Shown piece after piece: positions 32,958 through 41,591 of a DNA stretch of 64,000 bases. The DNA is taken from contig NZ_CP060414.2 in the NCBI RefSeq assembly GCF_014297595.2, positions 62,001-126,000 on the forward strand, in the 5' to 3' direction. A program made the translations under genes and the position numbers. This DNA is from Neisseria musculi (lineage in GTDB: Bacteria > Pseudomonadota > Gammaproteobacteria > Burkholderiales > Neisseriaceae). The notes beneath the pieces were generated by a model. It was not told the origin of the DNA, did no database searches, and saw only the letters and a program-made list of their open reading frames with translations. Position 1 is the first letter of the stretch. Each line of letters opens with the position of its first letter.

Positions 32958-33788
32958 ATGAACCCCGTTTGGATTATTACCGGCAAAGAAATCCGCGACA
33001 GCCTGCGCAACCGCTGGGTACTGGCCGCCACTTTGTTGCTGGCGGCGCTGGCTTTGTCACTCGGCTTTCTCGGCAGCGCGCCCACAGGGGCGGTAAAGGC
33101 CGACCCGCTGACCGTTACCGTAGTCAGCCTGTCGAGCCTGTCGATTTTCCTGATACCGCTGATTGCTATGCTACTCTCCTACGACGCTTTAATCGGCGAA
33201 ATCGAGCGCGGCACGATGGCGCTGCTGTTGAGCTATCCCATATCGCGCGCGCAGGTTTTGGCCGGTAAGTTTGCCGGCCACCTGATTATCCTTACCTTGG
33301 CGACTTCGGCGGGCTACGGCTTGGCGGGCATCGCCCTGCAACTGGCGGGCGGCGGCTTCGATTCCGGTGCGTGGCAGCCGTTTCTGCTGCTGATTGCCGC
33401 CAGCGTTTTGCTCGGCGCAGCGTTTTTGGCGATGGGTTATCTGATTAGCGCAAAAGTGAAAGAACGGGGCACGGCGGCCGGCACCGCCATCGGCGTGTGG
33501 CTGTTTTTCGTGGTGATTTTCGATATGACGCTGCTGGGCATACTGGCAGCCGATACCGGGCAGATGATTACCGCGCCGATACTGGAAACCGTGCTGCTGT
33601 TCAACCCCGCCGACATCTACCGCCTGCTGAACCTGACCGGCTACGAAAATACCGCCATGTATGCGGGGATGGCGGGTTTGAGCGGCCAGCTTTCACTCGG
33701 CCGCCCCGTATTGCTGGCGGCGCAGTTGCTGTGGATTGCCGTGCCTTTCGCTTTTGCGGCGGGGGCGTTTCAGAAACGGCAGATTTGA
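32958..33788 (+). CDS. nosY: NosY, ABC transporter permease
   Basis: A 276-residue integral membrane protein with about six hydrophobic segments and an N-terminal cytoplasmic stretch W-I-I-T-G-K-E-I-R-D-S-L-R-N-R-W typical of ABC-2 type permeases. With NosF it forms the transporter of the NosDFY complex. The 130 bases before it contain a DUS. A GGAACCGG stretch lies before the ATG. Confidence 0.92.
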   Translation: MNPVWIITGKEIRDSLRNRWVLAATLLLAALALSLGFLGSAPTGAVKADPLTVTVVSLSSLSIFLIPLIAMLLSYDALIGEIERGTMALLLSYPISRAQVLAGKFAGHLIILTLATSAGYGLAGIALQLAGGGFDSGAWQPFLLLIAASVLLGAAFLAMGYLISAKVKERGTAAGTAIGVWLFFVVIFDMTLLGILAADTGQMITAPILETVLLFNPADIYRLLNLTGYENTAMYAGMAGLSGQLSLGRPVLLAAQLLWIAVPFAFAAGAFQKRQI

Positions 33789-33794
33789 ATCCGG

Positions 33795-33840
33795 CGGCAG
33801 GCCGCCTGAAACATACGGCGGCTTTTCAGACGGCCTGCCG
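33795..33840 (+). terminator. DUS-containing hairpin between nosY and nosL
   Basis: CGGCAGGCCGCCTGAA pairs with TTCAGACGGCCTGCCG with one mismatch. One arm is a canonical DUS; the other carries a substitution. It may attenuate rather than stop transcription, because nosL follows directly. Confidence 0.5.
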
Positions 33841-33861
33841 CTTTGCCCGTAGGAGAGTTGT

Positions 33862-34353
33862 ATGAAGCTTTTTTACCTCGTATCCGCCGCGCTGGCGCTT
33901 GCCGCCTGCGGCGCAAAGCCGGAGTCCTCCCCGCCCGCGCCGCAGCCGATTACCGAGCGGTCCGTCGGCCACTACTGCACCATGAACCTGTCGGAGCACG
34001 TCGGCCCCAAGGCGCAGATTTTCTTGAATGGCAAGCCCGACAAACCGGTATGGTTTTCCACCATCAAGCAGATGTTCGGTTATACCAAACTGCCGGAGGA
34101 GCCGAAGGGCATTGCTGCGATTTACGTAACCGATATGGGCAAAGTCAGCGATTGGCGCACACCCAACGCCGACAACGATTGGGTAGACGCCCGTAAAGCC
34201 TATTACGTGATTGAAAGCGGCTTTATCGGCGGCATGGGCGCGGAAGACGCGCTGCCGTTTGCCGACAAGGCGCAGGCGCAGAAATTTGCCGCCGAAAAAG
34301 GCGGCAGGGTCGTGGCGTTCGGCGAAATACCCGACGAGTATATTTTCAAATAA
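33862..34353 (+). CDS. nosL: NosL, copper chaperone lipoprotein
   Basis: A 163-residue lipoprotein. The signal ends in a lipobox (A-L-A-A-C-G-A). The mature part contains Y-C-T-M-N-L-S-E-H, a probable Cu(I) ligand cluster (C, M, H), and W-F-S-T-I-K-Q-M-F-G-Y near residue 65. NosL delivers copper to apo-NosZ and interacts with the NosDFY complex. GGAGAG precedes the ATG. Confidence 0.92.
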   Translation: MKLFYLVSAALALAACGAKPESSPPAPQPITERSVGHYCTMNLSEHVGPKAQIFLNGKPDKPVWFSTIKQMFGYTKLPEEPKGIAAIYVTDMGKVSDWRTPNADNDWVDARKAYYVIESGFIGGMGAEDALPFADKAQAQKFAAEKGGRVVAFGEIPDEYIFK

Positions 34354-34418
34354 ACAAAGACCGTATAACGGGGCCGTCTGAAAATATGCGGCCCGTCCGT
34401 CGCGAAATGGAGCAAACC

Positions 34419-35441
34419 ATGAACACCAGAATGACCCGCCGCCGCTTTATCGGCATCACGGCAGCCGTCGCTGGAACCGCCGCCGTGCCGCTGCTCTGCC
34501 GCCGTACAAACGTCGGAGCGCTGCCCGAAGCCGCCGTTTGGCAGGGTATTGCGTTGGGTGCCGGTGCCGAAATGCGCCTTTACCACTCCGACCGCCGCTT
34601 TGCCGAAAACTTAATCGGCAAAGCAGTGGCCGAAATATCACGGCTGGAGAAAATCTTCAGCCTCTACCGCGGCGACAGCGTGCTGGTGCACCTGAACCAA
34701 ACGGGCCGTTTAGATAATCCGCCCGCCGATTTACTGGCCGTGCTCAGCCTCAGCCGCGACATCCATACCCTTACGCAAGGTGCCTTCGACCCCAGCATTC
34801 AGCCTCTCTGGAATGCCTATGCCGCGCATTTTTCGCGGCACCCGTTGAGTGAATCCGCACCAACCGCCGCCGTTTTGGAACAAGCGCTGGCTTCGGTGGG
34901 TTTCGGCGCAGTCGAGTTCGACAGCCGCACCGTCCGCTTCGCTAAATCTGGTATGGCCTTATCGTTTAACGGCATTGCCCAAGGCTATATTACTGACCGC
35001 ATTACCGAAATATTACGTAACGCCGGTTTGGTGCAGGCACTGGTGGATTTGGGGGAAATCCGCGGTTTGGATGGCACACGCAGCCGCATTTGGCAGGCTG
35101 GCATCCGCCATCCGGACGGAGGGGACGCAGTATTGCTCAATGTGCCGCTGCAAAACCAGGCTCTGTCCACTTCGGGTGGATACGGCACGACTTTGGACGA
35201 AGCAGGCCGGTTTACGCACCTTTTCAATCCGCTTACCGGCACTAGCCGTCCACGCTACCGCAGCGTCAGTGTAACTATGGCTACTGCGGCAACCGCAGAT
35301 GCCTTGTCAACTGCGTTTTCAGTAATGGATAAAACCTCTGTTGTCGCCATCGCTAATAGAGTTCCTCATTTGAAAGCATGGCTGTTTACGACTGAAGGCA
35401 GATTGGAAAAGGTGGATATGAACATAGCTGTTGCAAGTTGA
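34419..35441 (+). CDS. nosX: FAD:protein FMN transferase (ApbE/NosX)
   Basis: A 340-residue periplasmic flavinyltransferase. A Tat-like signal (M-T-R-R-R-F-I-G-I-T-A-A-V-A-G) is followed by the ApbE fold, with L-E-K-I-F-S-L-Y-R, F-D-P-S-I-Q-P-L-W-N, F-N-G-I-A-Q-G-Y and an H-L-F-N-P-L-T-G segment; the late T-A-A-T-A-D-A-L-S-T-A-F motif contains the metal-binding aspartate. It transfers FMN from FAD to the threonine of S/T-G-A-T motifs, here that of NosR. The start at 34419 is chosen because GGAG precedes it and it leads directly into the signal. It is the last gene of the cluster. Confidence 0.9.
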   Translation: MNTRMTRRRFIGITAAVAGTAAVPLLCRRTNVGALPEAAVWQGIALGAGAEMRLYHSDRRFAENLIGKAVAEISRLEKIFSLYRGDSVLVHLNQTGRLDNPPADLLAVLSLSRDIHTLTQGAFDPSIQPLWNAYAAHFSRHPLSESAPTAAVLEQALASVGFGAVEFDSRTVRFAKSGMALSFNGIAQGYITDRITEILRNAGLVQALVDLGEIRGLDGTRSRIWQAGIRHPDGGDAVLLNVPLQNQALSTSGGYGTTLDEAGRFTHLFNPLTGTSRPRYRSVSVTMATAATADALSTAFSVMDKTSVVAIANRVPHLKAWLFTTEGRLEKVDMNIAVAS

Positions 35442-35555
35442 TGCCTGTTTATCATCGTTGACTTGTATTTGTCGTGAAACAAGATAAGAACAAGACTAGG
35501 TGAAGTAGTGGCATGGTTAATCCAATTTAAAATATGTACAAGGTGATGAATTGCA

Positions 35556-35870
35556 GGAGGTATTCCTGGATAACTAGGTTTAATCAAAAAATAATCCTGA
35601 TGAAGAAAAGCGGTTTAAGTCAGTATAAGTAATACAAGCGGATTGAGCTGTTTGTTTCCAAACACTTACTAGAATAGCTGCTGAGTTGGCAGGTGTTTAT
35701 AGAACACAGCTATGCTTACACTTTTACTGTCTGTGATTGCTGGCTTATCCAAACAATACGTATGTAAAGTACTTGACGGAGAAGTTGAAGTCGATGAAAT
35801 TTGTTTTTACTGCCAACGAAAAGGCAAAAATGACAGAGGAGCGGCTGGGAAAGTTTTGATCTTCGGGCTG
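35556..35870 (+). pseudogene. IS1595-family transposase remnant
   Basis: A degenerate left end (CCTGGATAACTAGG near 35567) resembles the inverted repeat of the intact element at 15605. It is followed by M-K-K-S-G-L-S-Q-Y-K, then a stop, and later the catalytic-region match L-D-G-E-V-E-V-D-E-I-C-F with G-K-N-D-R-G-A-A-G-K. Several stops and the missing C-terminal half show it is dead. It abuts the end of the nos cluster. Confidence 0.75.
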
Positions 35871-35899
35871 TCTAACTACCAACCAACAACCAATTGTCG

Positions 35900-37100
35900 T
35901 TTATGACCTCGGGCAGCACTGATGAGACGGGTAATAACTTAGTGAGTCTGTTGGCAAAGCCAACAGTCAAGACGCTGTTAACAAAGTAGGAAGCGTTGAA
36001 ATCAATGGAGAAAAGCTCTAATTTTACCGCCAAAATTAACAAATGGCGGGAGGTGTGAACTCGCTGGATGCGCTGGTGGATATTGTGGGCGAGATTACCA
36101 GTAAAAATGCCAAATCCGTTGTACCAATGGAGCAAATCAATGCAGTCGAGGAGATGAGGCTAAGCAGACGTTGCTGGAAAACCAAAAAGTACTAGTGGGC
36201 AGTGCTGCTATCGGTTAGTTGGTGTCCGACCGCTAAGCCTTGATGGTGTTGCGGGTATTGGTTAGCAAAGTAAGGTTGTTCGCCTTTTAAAGAAGGCTAG
36301 CCTACCGTAGTGGGCGCGGTAGAGGGTAACTATCAACCAACTTGTGGCATAAGGTTCGGGGTTTAAAAAAGAGAAAGAGCAAACTCGTTTTATCTGAAGC
36401 TAAATATGGTGCATACCGTATTTGACATGGCTGATGCAGGTGGGGTTGTTGGCGGGTAACAGCCAACATGTACTTGGTTGCGGAACTGCAATCGGTGTTT
36501 GGCATGTTAGCCAATATCCACAATATCAGAAAAGCGGGCTGGACGGCTGGCGCGATATGGGGGTTGACGTATCTAAATAGCCGTCGCTACGCCGTGGCAG
36601 TTCAGTCGAAGAATGGAAGGTAATGCGGCAGCGGTGGATTTAATCTAACGTGCCAAGACCTTTAACTGTACTCAGCGCTACCGTGGGGCGTTTGCGTTGA
36701 CCGAGTAGGCTACCGATATTTTGGTGGTACAGTTAAACGCCTCCAACTTCGATACCTGTAGAATTGTGCACCTGCTGGCTGATACCCATGCCGCTTTGCT
36801 GCGCGCACTGGTCGCCCAGCGTATTTTGGTTATGATGTTGGTCAATGAATCTAAGACTGATAAACTGGCTTATTGCCTGCTGTGCCTGTATTAAGCACCT
36901 ATGGGCAGCACCGATGATGTGTATCAATGTATTGAAGCGGCAGTGCTGCTGAAAACGTCTTATCTAGAAACTGCTGCTGTCTTGGCCAATAACCTGAGCA
37001 ATACGGCGTATAAATTGCAAAAGCAGATGTTTGTTGCGCCTGTTGCTGGTGTAAAAAAGCGTAACGAGCGATACCAGTCTGCACCTGTTCGTATTTGAAT
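35900..37100 (+). pseudogene. Heavily decayed, probably prophage-derived coding DNA
   Basis: No open frame is intact, but long stop-interrupted stretches look protein-like, for example G-G-V-N-S-L-D-A-L-V-D-I-V-G-E-I near 36050, D-E-A-K-Q-T-L-L-E-N-Q-K-V-L near 36155, and from about 36620 R-A-K-T-F-N to L-Q-K-Q-M-F-V-A-P-V near 37050. Most in-frame stops are TAA or TAG at places where Gln would fit. I cannot assign families with confidence. The following baseplate-like fragment suggests tail or tape-measure genes of a Mu-like phage. Base composition is lower in G+C than the flanking nos and smc genes. Confidence 0.4.
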
Positions 37101-37194
37101 GGTACGGCGATTTCAGTCGATTCATCGAGTTGCTGTGCTTGAATTCGAAAATCCGCCCAGCCGAATTTCATTGAGAAAGGTACAGGGCTGAATG

Positions 37195-37515
37195 ATTACG
37201 TCTGATAACACTGCTACCATGCTGGTTAATGGAAATACCCACGGTCAGTGGAGGATTACGATATTGTTTTTGACCTGTCCATTCCCACTGATAATTTTTC
37301 AGTAACTCTTCGTTGCTTGGTCGATACCAAGCCGGATGTGATACAGTTAAACGATAAAGTAGTGGCGTGCGTGGGAGGTCATACGTTATTGAGGGCCGTA
37401 TCGACTGTGTACAAACCGTAACCGAAAAAGACCGTAAGGCATTAATAGTACAGATATGCTGTCAGGCAGATTTGGCGAGTTGGAAACCAGAAACTGCTCC
37501 CATGTTGGTATGAGG
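37195..37515 (+). pseudogene. Possible Mu-like phage baseplate (gpP-type) fragment
   Basis: Joined frames give T-A-T-M-L-V-N-G, E-D-Y-D-I-V-F-D-L-S-I-P-T-D-N-F-S-V-T-L, V-A-C-V-G-G-H-T, then Y-V-I-E-G-R-I-D-C-V-Q-T-V-T-E-K-D-R-K-A-L. The order (domain start, beta-sandwich, V-G-G, G-x-I-D) resembles the N-terminus of Mu gpP/GpD baseplate hub proteins. At least two frameshifts are needed. The call rests on recalled pattern only. Confidence 0.35.
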
Positions 37516-37537
37516 CTTTGCAGTTATTTATAAATAA

Positions 37538-37575
37538 GCTCTAGACTAGCAGAATAGCTCTGTTAGACTAGAGCC
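37538..37575. repeat. 38-bp palindromic insertion-sequence end remnant
   Basis: The first 29 bases match the right end of the IS at 58639-59351 (GCTCTAGACTAGCAG and following AATAGCTCTGTTAG). They are directly followed by ACTAGAGCC, so that the short element itself ends in inverted GCTCTAG / CTAGAGC. It looks like a deletion product or miniature derivative of that IS. Confidence 0.6.
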
Positions 37576-37643
37576 CTGTATTTTATTGGATTTCAATTGG
37601 TTTCTGTTTCTGCGGGGCGGAAGGAAAAAGCGGCCGGGGGAGG

Positions 37644-40600
37644 TTACGCCGGTTCGGCCATTTTCAGCGCCTGCCGGATATCCACCGCCACAATCCGCGA
37701 TACGCCTTTTTCCTGCATGGTTACGCCGATGAGCTGTTCAGCCATTTCCATGGTGAGGCGGTTGTGTGAAATATAGAGAAACTGGGTTTGCGCCGACATT
37801 TCTTTCACTAAATTGCAGAAACGACCGGTGTTGGCATCATCAAGCGGAGCGTCCACCTCATCGAGCAGGCAGAACGGGGCGGGGTTGAGGCTGAAGAGGG
37901 CAAACACCAAGCTCATGGCAGTGAGTGCTTTTTCGCCGCCGCTCAACAGATGGATGGTGCTGTTTTTCTTGCCGGGCGGGCGCGCCATAATGGATACGCC
38001 GGCAGTGAGCAGATCGTCGCCTATCATGTGCAGCGTGGCTTCACCGCCGCCAAACAGGGTGGGAAAGAAAGTTTGGACTTTTTCATTAACGGCATCGAAA
38101 GTGGCTTTGAAACGCTCTTTGGTTTTGTTGTCGATTTTGGCGATGGCTTCTTCGAGCAGGTTGATGGCGGCCTGCACGTCTTCACTTTGGCCGCGGTAGT
38201 AGCTGTCGCGCTCGCGGGCCTCCTGCAATTCTTGCAGGGCGGCCAGATTGACGGCGCCGAGGGCTTCGATTTGTTGGGAAAGACTGCCGATAGTGTTGCT
38301 GAGTGTTTTCGGGCTGCCCGATGCGGCGGCCGATTTTTCGAGTGATGCGAGATCGGCCTGTCGTTCGGTTAGGTTTTGATGAAAGCGTTTGGCGTTAATC
38401 AGGGCTTCCTGCTGTTGCAGCAGGGCGGTTTGGGTAGCGGCCTGCAATTGCGGCAGTTTGCTTTGCAGCGCCTGCTGTTGGGCGTATTGCTCGCGGCCTT
38501 CGGCTTGGGTGGCGGCGAGTTGGTTTTGCATGGCGAGATATTGTTCGTCTAGCATTTGCACGGCTTCACCCAGCTCGTTTAGTTTGGCGTGCTGTTCTTC
38601 GTTTTGGGTTTCGGCCTCGTAGGCCAATGCGAGTTCGGTTTGTCGTTCCTGCCAGTCTAAGGTTTGTTGCTCGAGCTGGATAAGTTGTTGCTGGAAATGT
38701 TGTTTTTGCTGTTGCAGTTTGTGTACGGCCACTTCGGCGAGGCCGTATCGGCGGTTGGCTTCCAACAGGGCGAGTTGGGCCTGTTTCAGACGGCCTTGCT
38801 GCTCTTGGCGGCTGCCGCCGGTGTGGTGCTGCTGGTGTTCGAGTTCGGCGGAAGCTTCGGCGAGGGTGGCGATGTCGTCTTGCAGGCCGTCTGAAGTTTG
38901 CCCGAGCACGGTTTGTTCTGCTTCGATTTGCGCCAGTTCGCGCTCGATGTGTTCGCGGCGGATTTGCCCTTGGTTGGTGCGGGCGAGCATTTCGGCGGCG
39001 CGCTGCTGCGCCTGCTGGTATTGCCGGTTGTGCTGTTTTTGCTGTTGCAGCAGGTTTTTATGGTTCGCTTCGGCAGTGTTCAGCTCAGCTTGGTTGCGGG
39101 TGAGCTGTTGTTCGGCATCGGCCAGACGGGGCGAGAGGGCGGCCAGTTCGGCTGCCAGCTCGTCCAAACGTTCTTTGCGTGCGATCAGGTTGTCCTGCCG
39201 GCTGCGGGCATACAGCACGGTGCTGACGCGGTCGATGCGGTGGCCTTCAGGCGTGAGCCAAAGCTGGCCGGGTTGCAGGTCGCTTTGGCGGCTGAGGGCG
39301 TAATCCAAGCCGGGGGCGCACAATACGCCGTCCAGCCAATGGTGCAGGGCCGTCTGAAACGGGGCTTTGGCTTGGATTTGATTGAGCAGGGCGGCGGCGG
39401 GCAGGGTTTTTTTAAGGCCGCCGGCCAAGCTGTCGGCCAACCAGGCGGCGCTGCCTTCGGGAAGCGGTGCGGGCGGGGCGAACGAGGCGGGCACGGCGCG
39501 GGCATGCAGGCGCTCGGCCAGTATCACGCCGAGCGCGTGCTGCCACTCGGCCGGGGCGGTGATGTGCTGCCAGAGTTGCGGGGCTTGGCCGGCATCGGTG
39601 TGCTGCCAGAAATCGCCGCTGCTGTTTTCGTCTTGCGCCAAAAGTTGCGCCAGCGCCTGCTGCTGTGCCTCGAGTGTGATGTGTTGCTGTTGCAGCGTTT
39701 GCCGGTGTGCCGAGGCCGTCTGAAAACGGGTTTGGCACTCGGCTAAGCGGTTTTCGGCGGCCAGCAGTTGCTCTTCGTAATGCTCTTGTTGGCTTTGCAG
39801 CAGGGCGGCCTGCTCTTGTGCGGCCTCGGTGTCGCGGCTCTCGGGCAGGTTAAGGGCGAGGCTTTCCTGTTTCAGACGGCCTTTGCGGGCTTCGTGCTGT
39901 TGCAGGGTGTGTTGCGAATGGGCCAGTTGCTGCTGTTTCAAGGCCAGCTCGCGTTTGATGCGGTTGTGTTCGTCCTGCTGGCTTTGGTAGGCGGTGTTGA
40001 GCGCGGCCTGCGCTTCTTCCAGCTCGGGCAGGCGTTCTTCGTGTTCGGCCACCTGCATGGCGGTTTCGGCCAGCTCGGTTTGTTTTTCTTCGATGTGGAT
40101 GTCGGCCTCTTCAAGCTGAGCGCGGATTTGCTGCTGCTCTTGGCGGATGCGTGAAAGTTGCACCTGTGCGGCGGCTTTGTCGCGCTCAATGCGCTGGTGC
40201 AGGGTTTGCCGGTGGCGGATTTGCTCTTCCAAACGGGCAACCTGTTCGCGTAATATGCCGCGCCGGTTGTTGAGGTCGTGCATACTTTGCTGCTGCGCCT
40301 GTTCGGCAGCCTGCAAAGCGTGCACGGCTTCGCCCAAGGCCTGAATCTTCTCGGCGGTTTCGTTTTGCTGCTGCTGGAAGGTTTGATGCTGGGCGGTGGC
40401 TTTGTCGGCGGTGGCAAGCGATTGCTGCCATTGCACATAGTCGAGCAAATCCTGCTGCTGGTCAAGTTGGCGGGTGAGCGTTTGATAGCGTTCGGCGGTT
40501 TCGGCCTGTTTTTCCAGTTTTTCCACTTGGCGCGCCAACTCGCTTTGCAGGTCGGACAAGCGTTGCAGATGCTCCCGCGTATCTTTCAGACGGCCTTCTG

Positions 40601-41138
40601 TTTCTTTTCGGCGTTCTTTGTATTTCGACACACCCGCCGCCTCTTCTATATAGGCGCGCAATTCTTCCGGTCGCGCTTCGATAATGCGCGAAATCATGCC
40701 CTGCTCAATCACCGCATAACCGCGCGCGCCCACGCCGGTGCCCAAGAATAAATCGGTAATGTCGCGGCGGCGCACCACTTGGTTGTTGATGAAATAAGTG
40801 GATTCGCCCTGCCGCGTGAGCTGGCGCTTGATGCTCACCTCGGCATATTGCCCCCATGCGCCCTGAAGGCTGTGGCTGCTGTTGTCGAACACCAGTTCCA
40901 CCGAAGCGCGCGGGGCAGGGCGGCGGGTGGCGGCGCCGTTAAAAATGACGTCCTGCATACTCTCACCGCGCAATTGCTTGGCCGATGCTTCGCCCAATAC
41001 CCAGCGCACGGCGTCAATCACATTGGATTTGCCGCAGCCGTTCGGCCCGATAACGGCTACCAGTTGGCCGGGCACATGAATAGTGGTGGGGTCGGTAAAC
41101 GATTTGAAGCCGGCAAGTTTGATGTGGGTGAGGCGCAT
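37644..41138 (-). CDS. smc: Chromosome segregation protein SMC
   Basis: A 1164-residue SMC ATPase that organises and segregates the chromosome. Walker A is G-P-N-G-C-G-K-S-N at residues 31-39. Two long glutamine- and glutamate-rich coiled coils flank a hinge around residues 520-640. The C-terminal head has the signature L-S-G-G-E-K-A-L-T-A and Walker B C-L-L-D-E-V-D-A-P-L-D-D-A-N. Length and order fit the bacterial SMC family. Many DUS occur within the coding sequence, mostly in the coiled-coil part. It is transcribed alone, convergent with the relic region. Confidence 0.96.
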   Translation of the reverse strand: MRLTHIKLAGFKSFTDPTTIHVPGQLVAVIGPNGCGKSNVIDAVRWVLGEASAKQLRGESMQDVIFNGAATRRPAPRASVELVFDNSSHSLQGAWGQYAEVSIKRQLTRQGESTYFINNQVVRRRDITDLFLGTGVGARGYAVIEQGMISRIIEARPEELRAYIEEAAGVSKYKERRKETEGRLKDTREHLQRLSDLQSELARQVEKLEKQAETAERYQTLTRQLDQQQDLLDYVQWQQSLATADKATAQHQTFQQQQNETAEKIQALGEAVHALQAAEQAQQQSMHDLNNRRGILREQVARLEEQIRHRQTLHQRIERDKAAAQVQLSRIRQEQQQIRAQLEEADIHIEEKQTELAETAMQVAEHEERLPELEEAQAALNTAYQSQQDEHNRIKRELALKQQQLAHSQHTLQQHEARKGRLKQESLALNLPESRDTEAAQEQAALLQSQQEHYEEQLLAAENRLAECQTRFQTASAHRQTLQQQHITLEAQQQALAQLLAQDENSSGDFWQHTDAGQAPQLWQHITAPAEWQHALGVILAERLHARAVPASFAPPAPLPEGSAAWLADSLAGGLKKTLPAAALLNQIQAKAPFQTALHHWLDGVLCAPGLDYALSRQSDLQPGQLWLTPEGHRIDRVSTVLYARSRQDNLIARKERLDELAAELAALSPRLADAEQQLTRNQAELNTAEANHKNLLQQQKQHNRQYQQAQQRAAEMLARTNQGQIRREHIERELAQIEAEQTVLGQTSDGLQDDIATLAEASAELEHQQHHTGGSRQEQQGRLKQAQLALLEANRRYGLAEVAVHKLQQQKQHFQQQLIQLEQQTLDWQERQTELALAYEAETQNEEQHAKLNELGEAVQMLDEQYLAMQNQLAATQAEGREQYAQQQALQSKLPQLQAATQTALLQQQEALINAKRFHQNLTERQADLASLEKSAAASGSPKTLSNTIGSLSQQIEALGAVNLAALQELQEARERDSYYRGQSEDVQAAINLLEEAIAKIDNKTKERFKATFDAVNEKVQTFFPTLFGGGEATLHMIGDDLLTAGVSIMARPPGKKNSTIHLLSGGEKALTAMSLVFALFSLNPAPFCLLDEVDAPLDDANTGRFCNLVKEMSAQTQFLYISHNRLTMEMAEQLIGVTMQEKGVSRIVAVDIRQALKMAEPA

Positions 41139-41591
41139 GACAAAAGGGAGACGGGGCGGAAAACGCGCTATTTTAACGGAAATCTGCCTGGAACGGTGGG
41201 GGAGGGAAAATCGGCGAACAGTGCTTTTTTGTCTTTAAGAAAAGGAGTGTTGCATAAAGGAGAATGGTATAAAAAACAGCCGGCCACATCAGTTTTTAAC
41301 TTTATTTGATTATAAAAAAACGATATTTTTCATAACGTTATATTTTTAATAAAATCGCGGCTTTTAATCGGATGAAATTTAACCGCATACCTATTATCCA
41401 TAAAAAAATACCGTTGGTATGTGCAGGTGAAAATATAACTTAGATGCGTATATCATTTACATATTGCTATGTGTTATGTTTTTCAACAATGATACAGACA
41501 AATATAGCGCAGCAGCCGGAGTTGTTTAACAGATTTAACAGGTAGGCCGTAAAACGCAACAGACGGCTTCAATTAACCAGGAGTTCGAATT
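41139..41591. other. AT-rich divergent control region
   Basis: About 450 bases between smc (minus) and the OmpA-like gene (plus), AT-rich from 41280 onward, with no open frame or DUS seen in that part. It must hold the promoter of the lipoprotein-adhesin operon, but no convincing hexamer pair was picked out. Confidence 0.4.
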
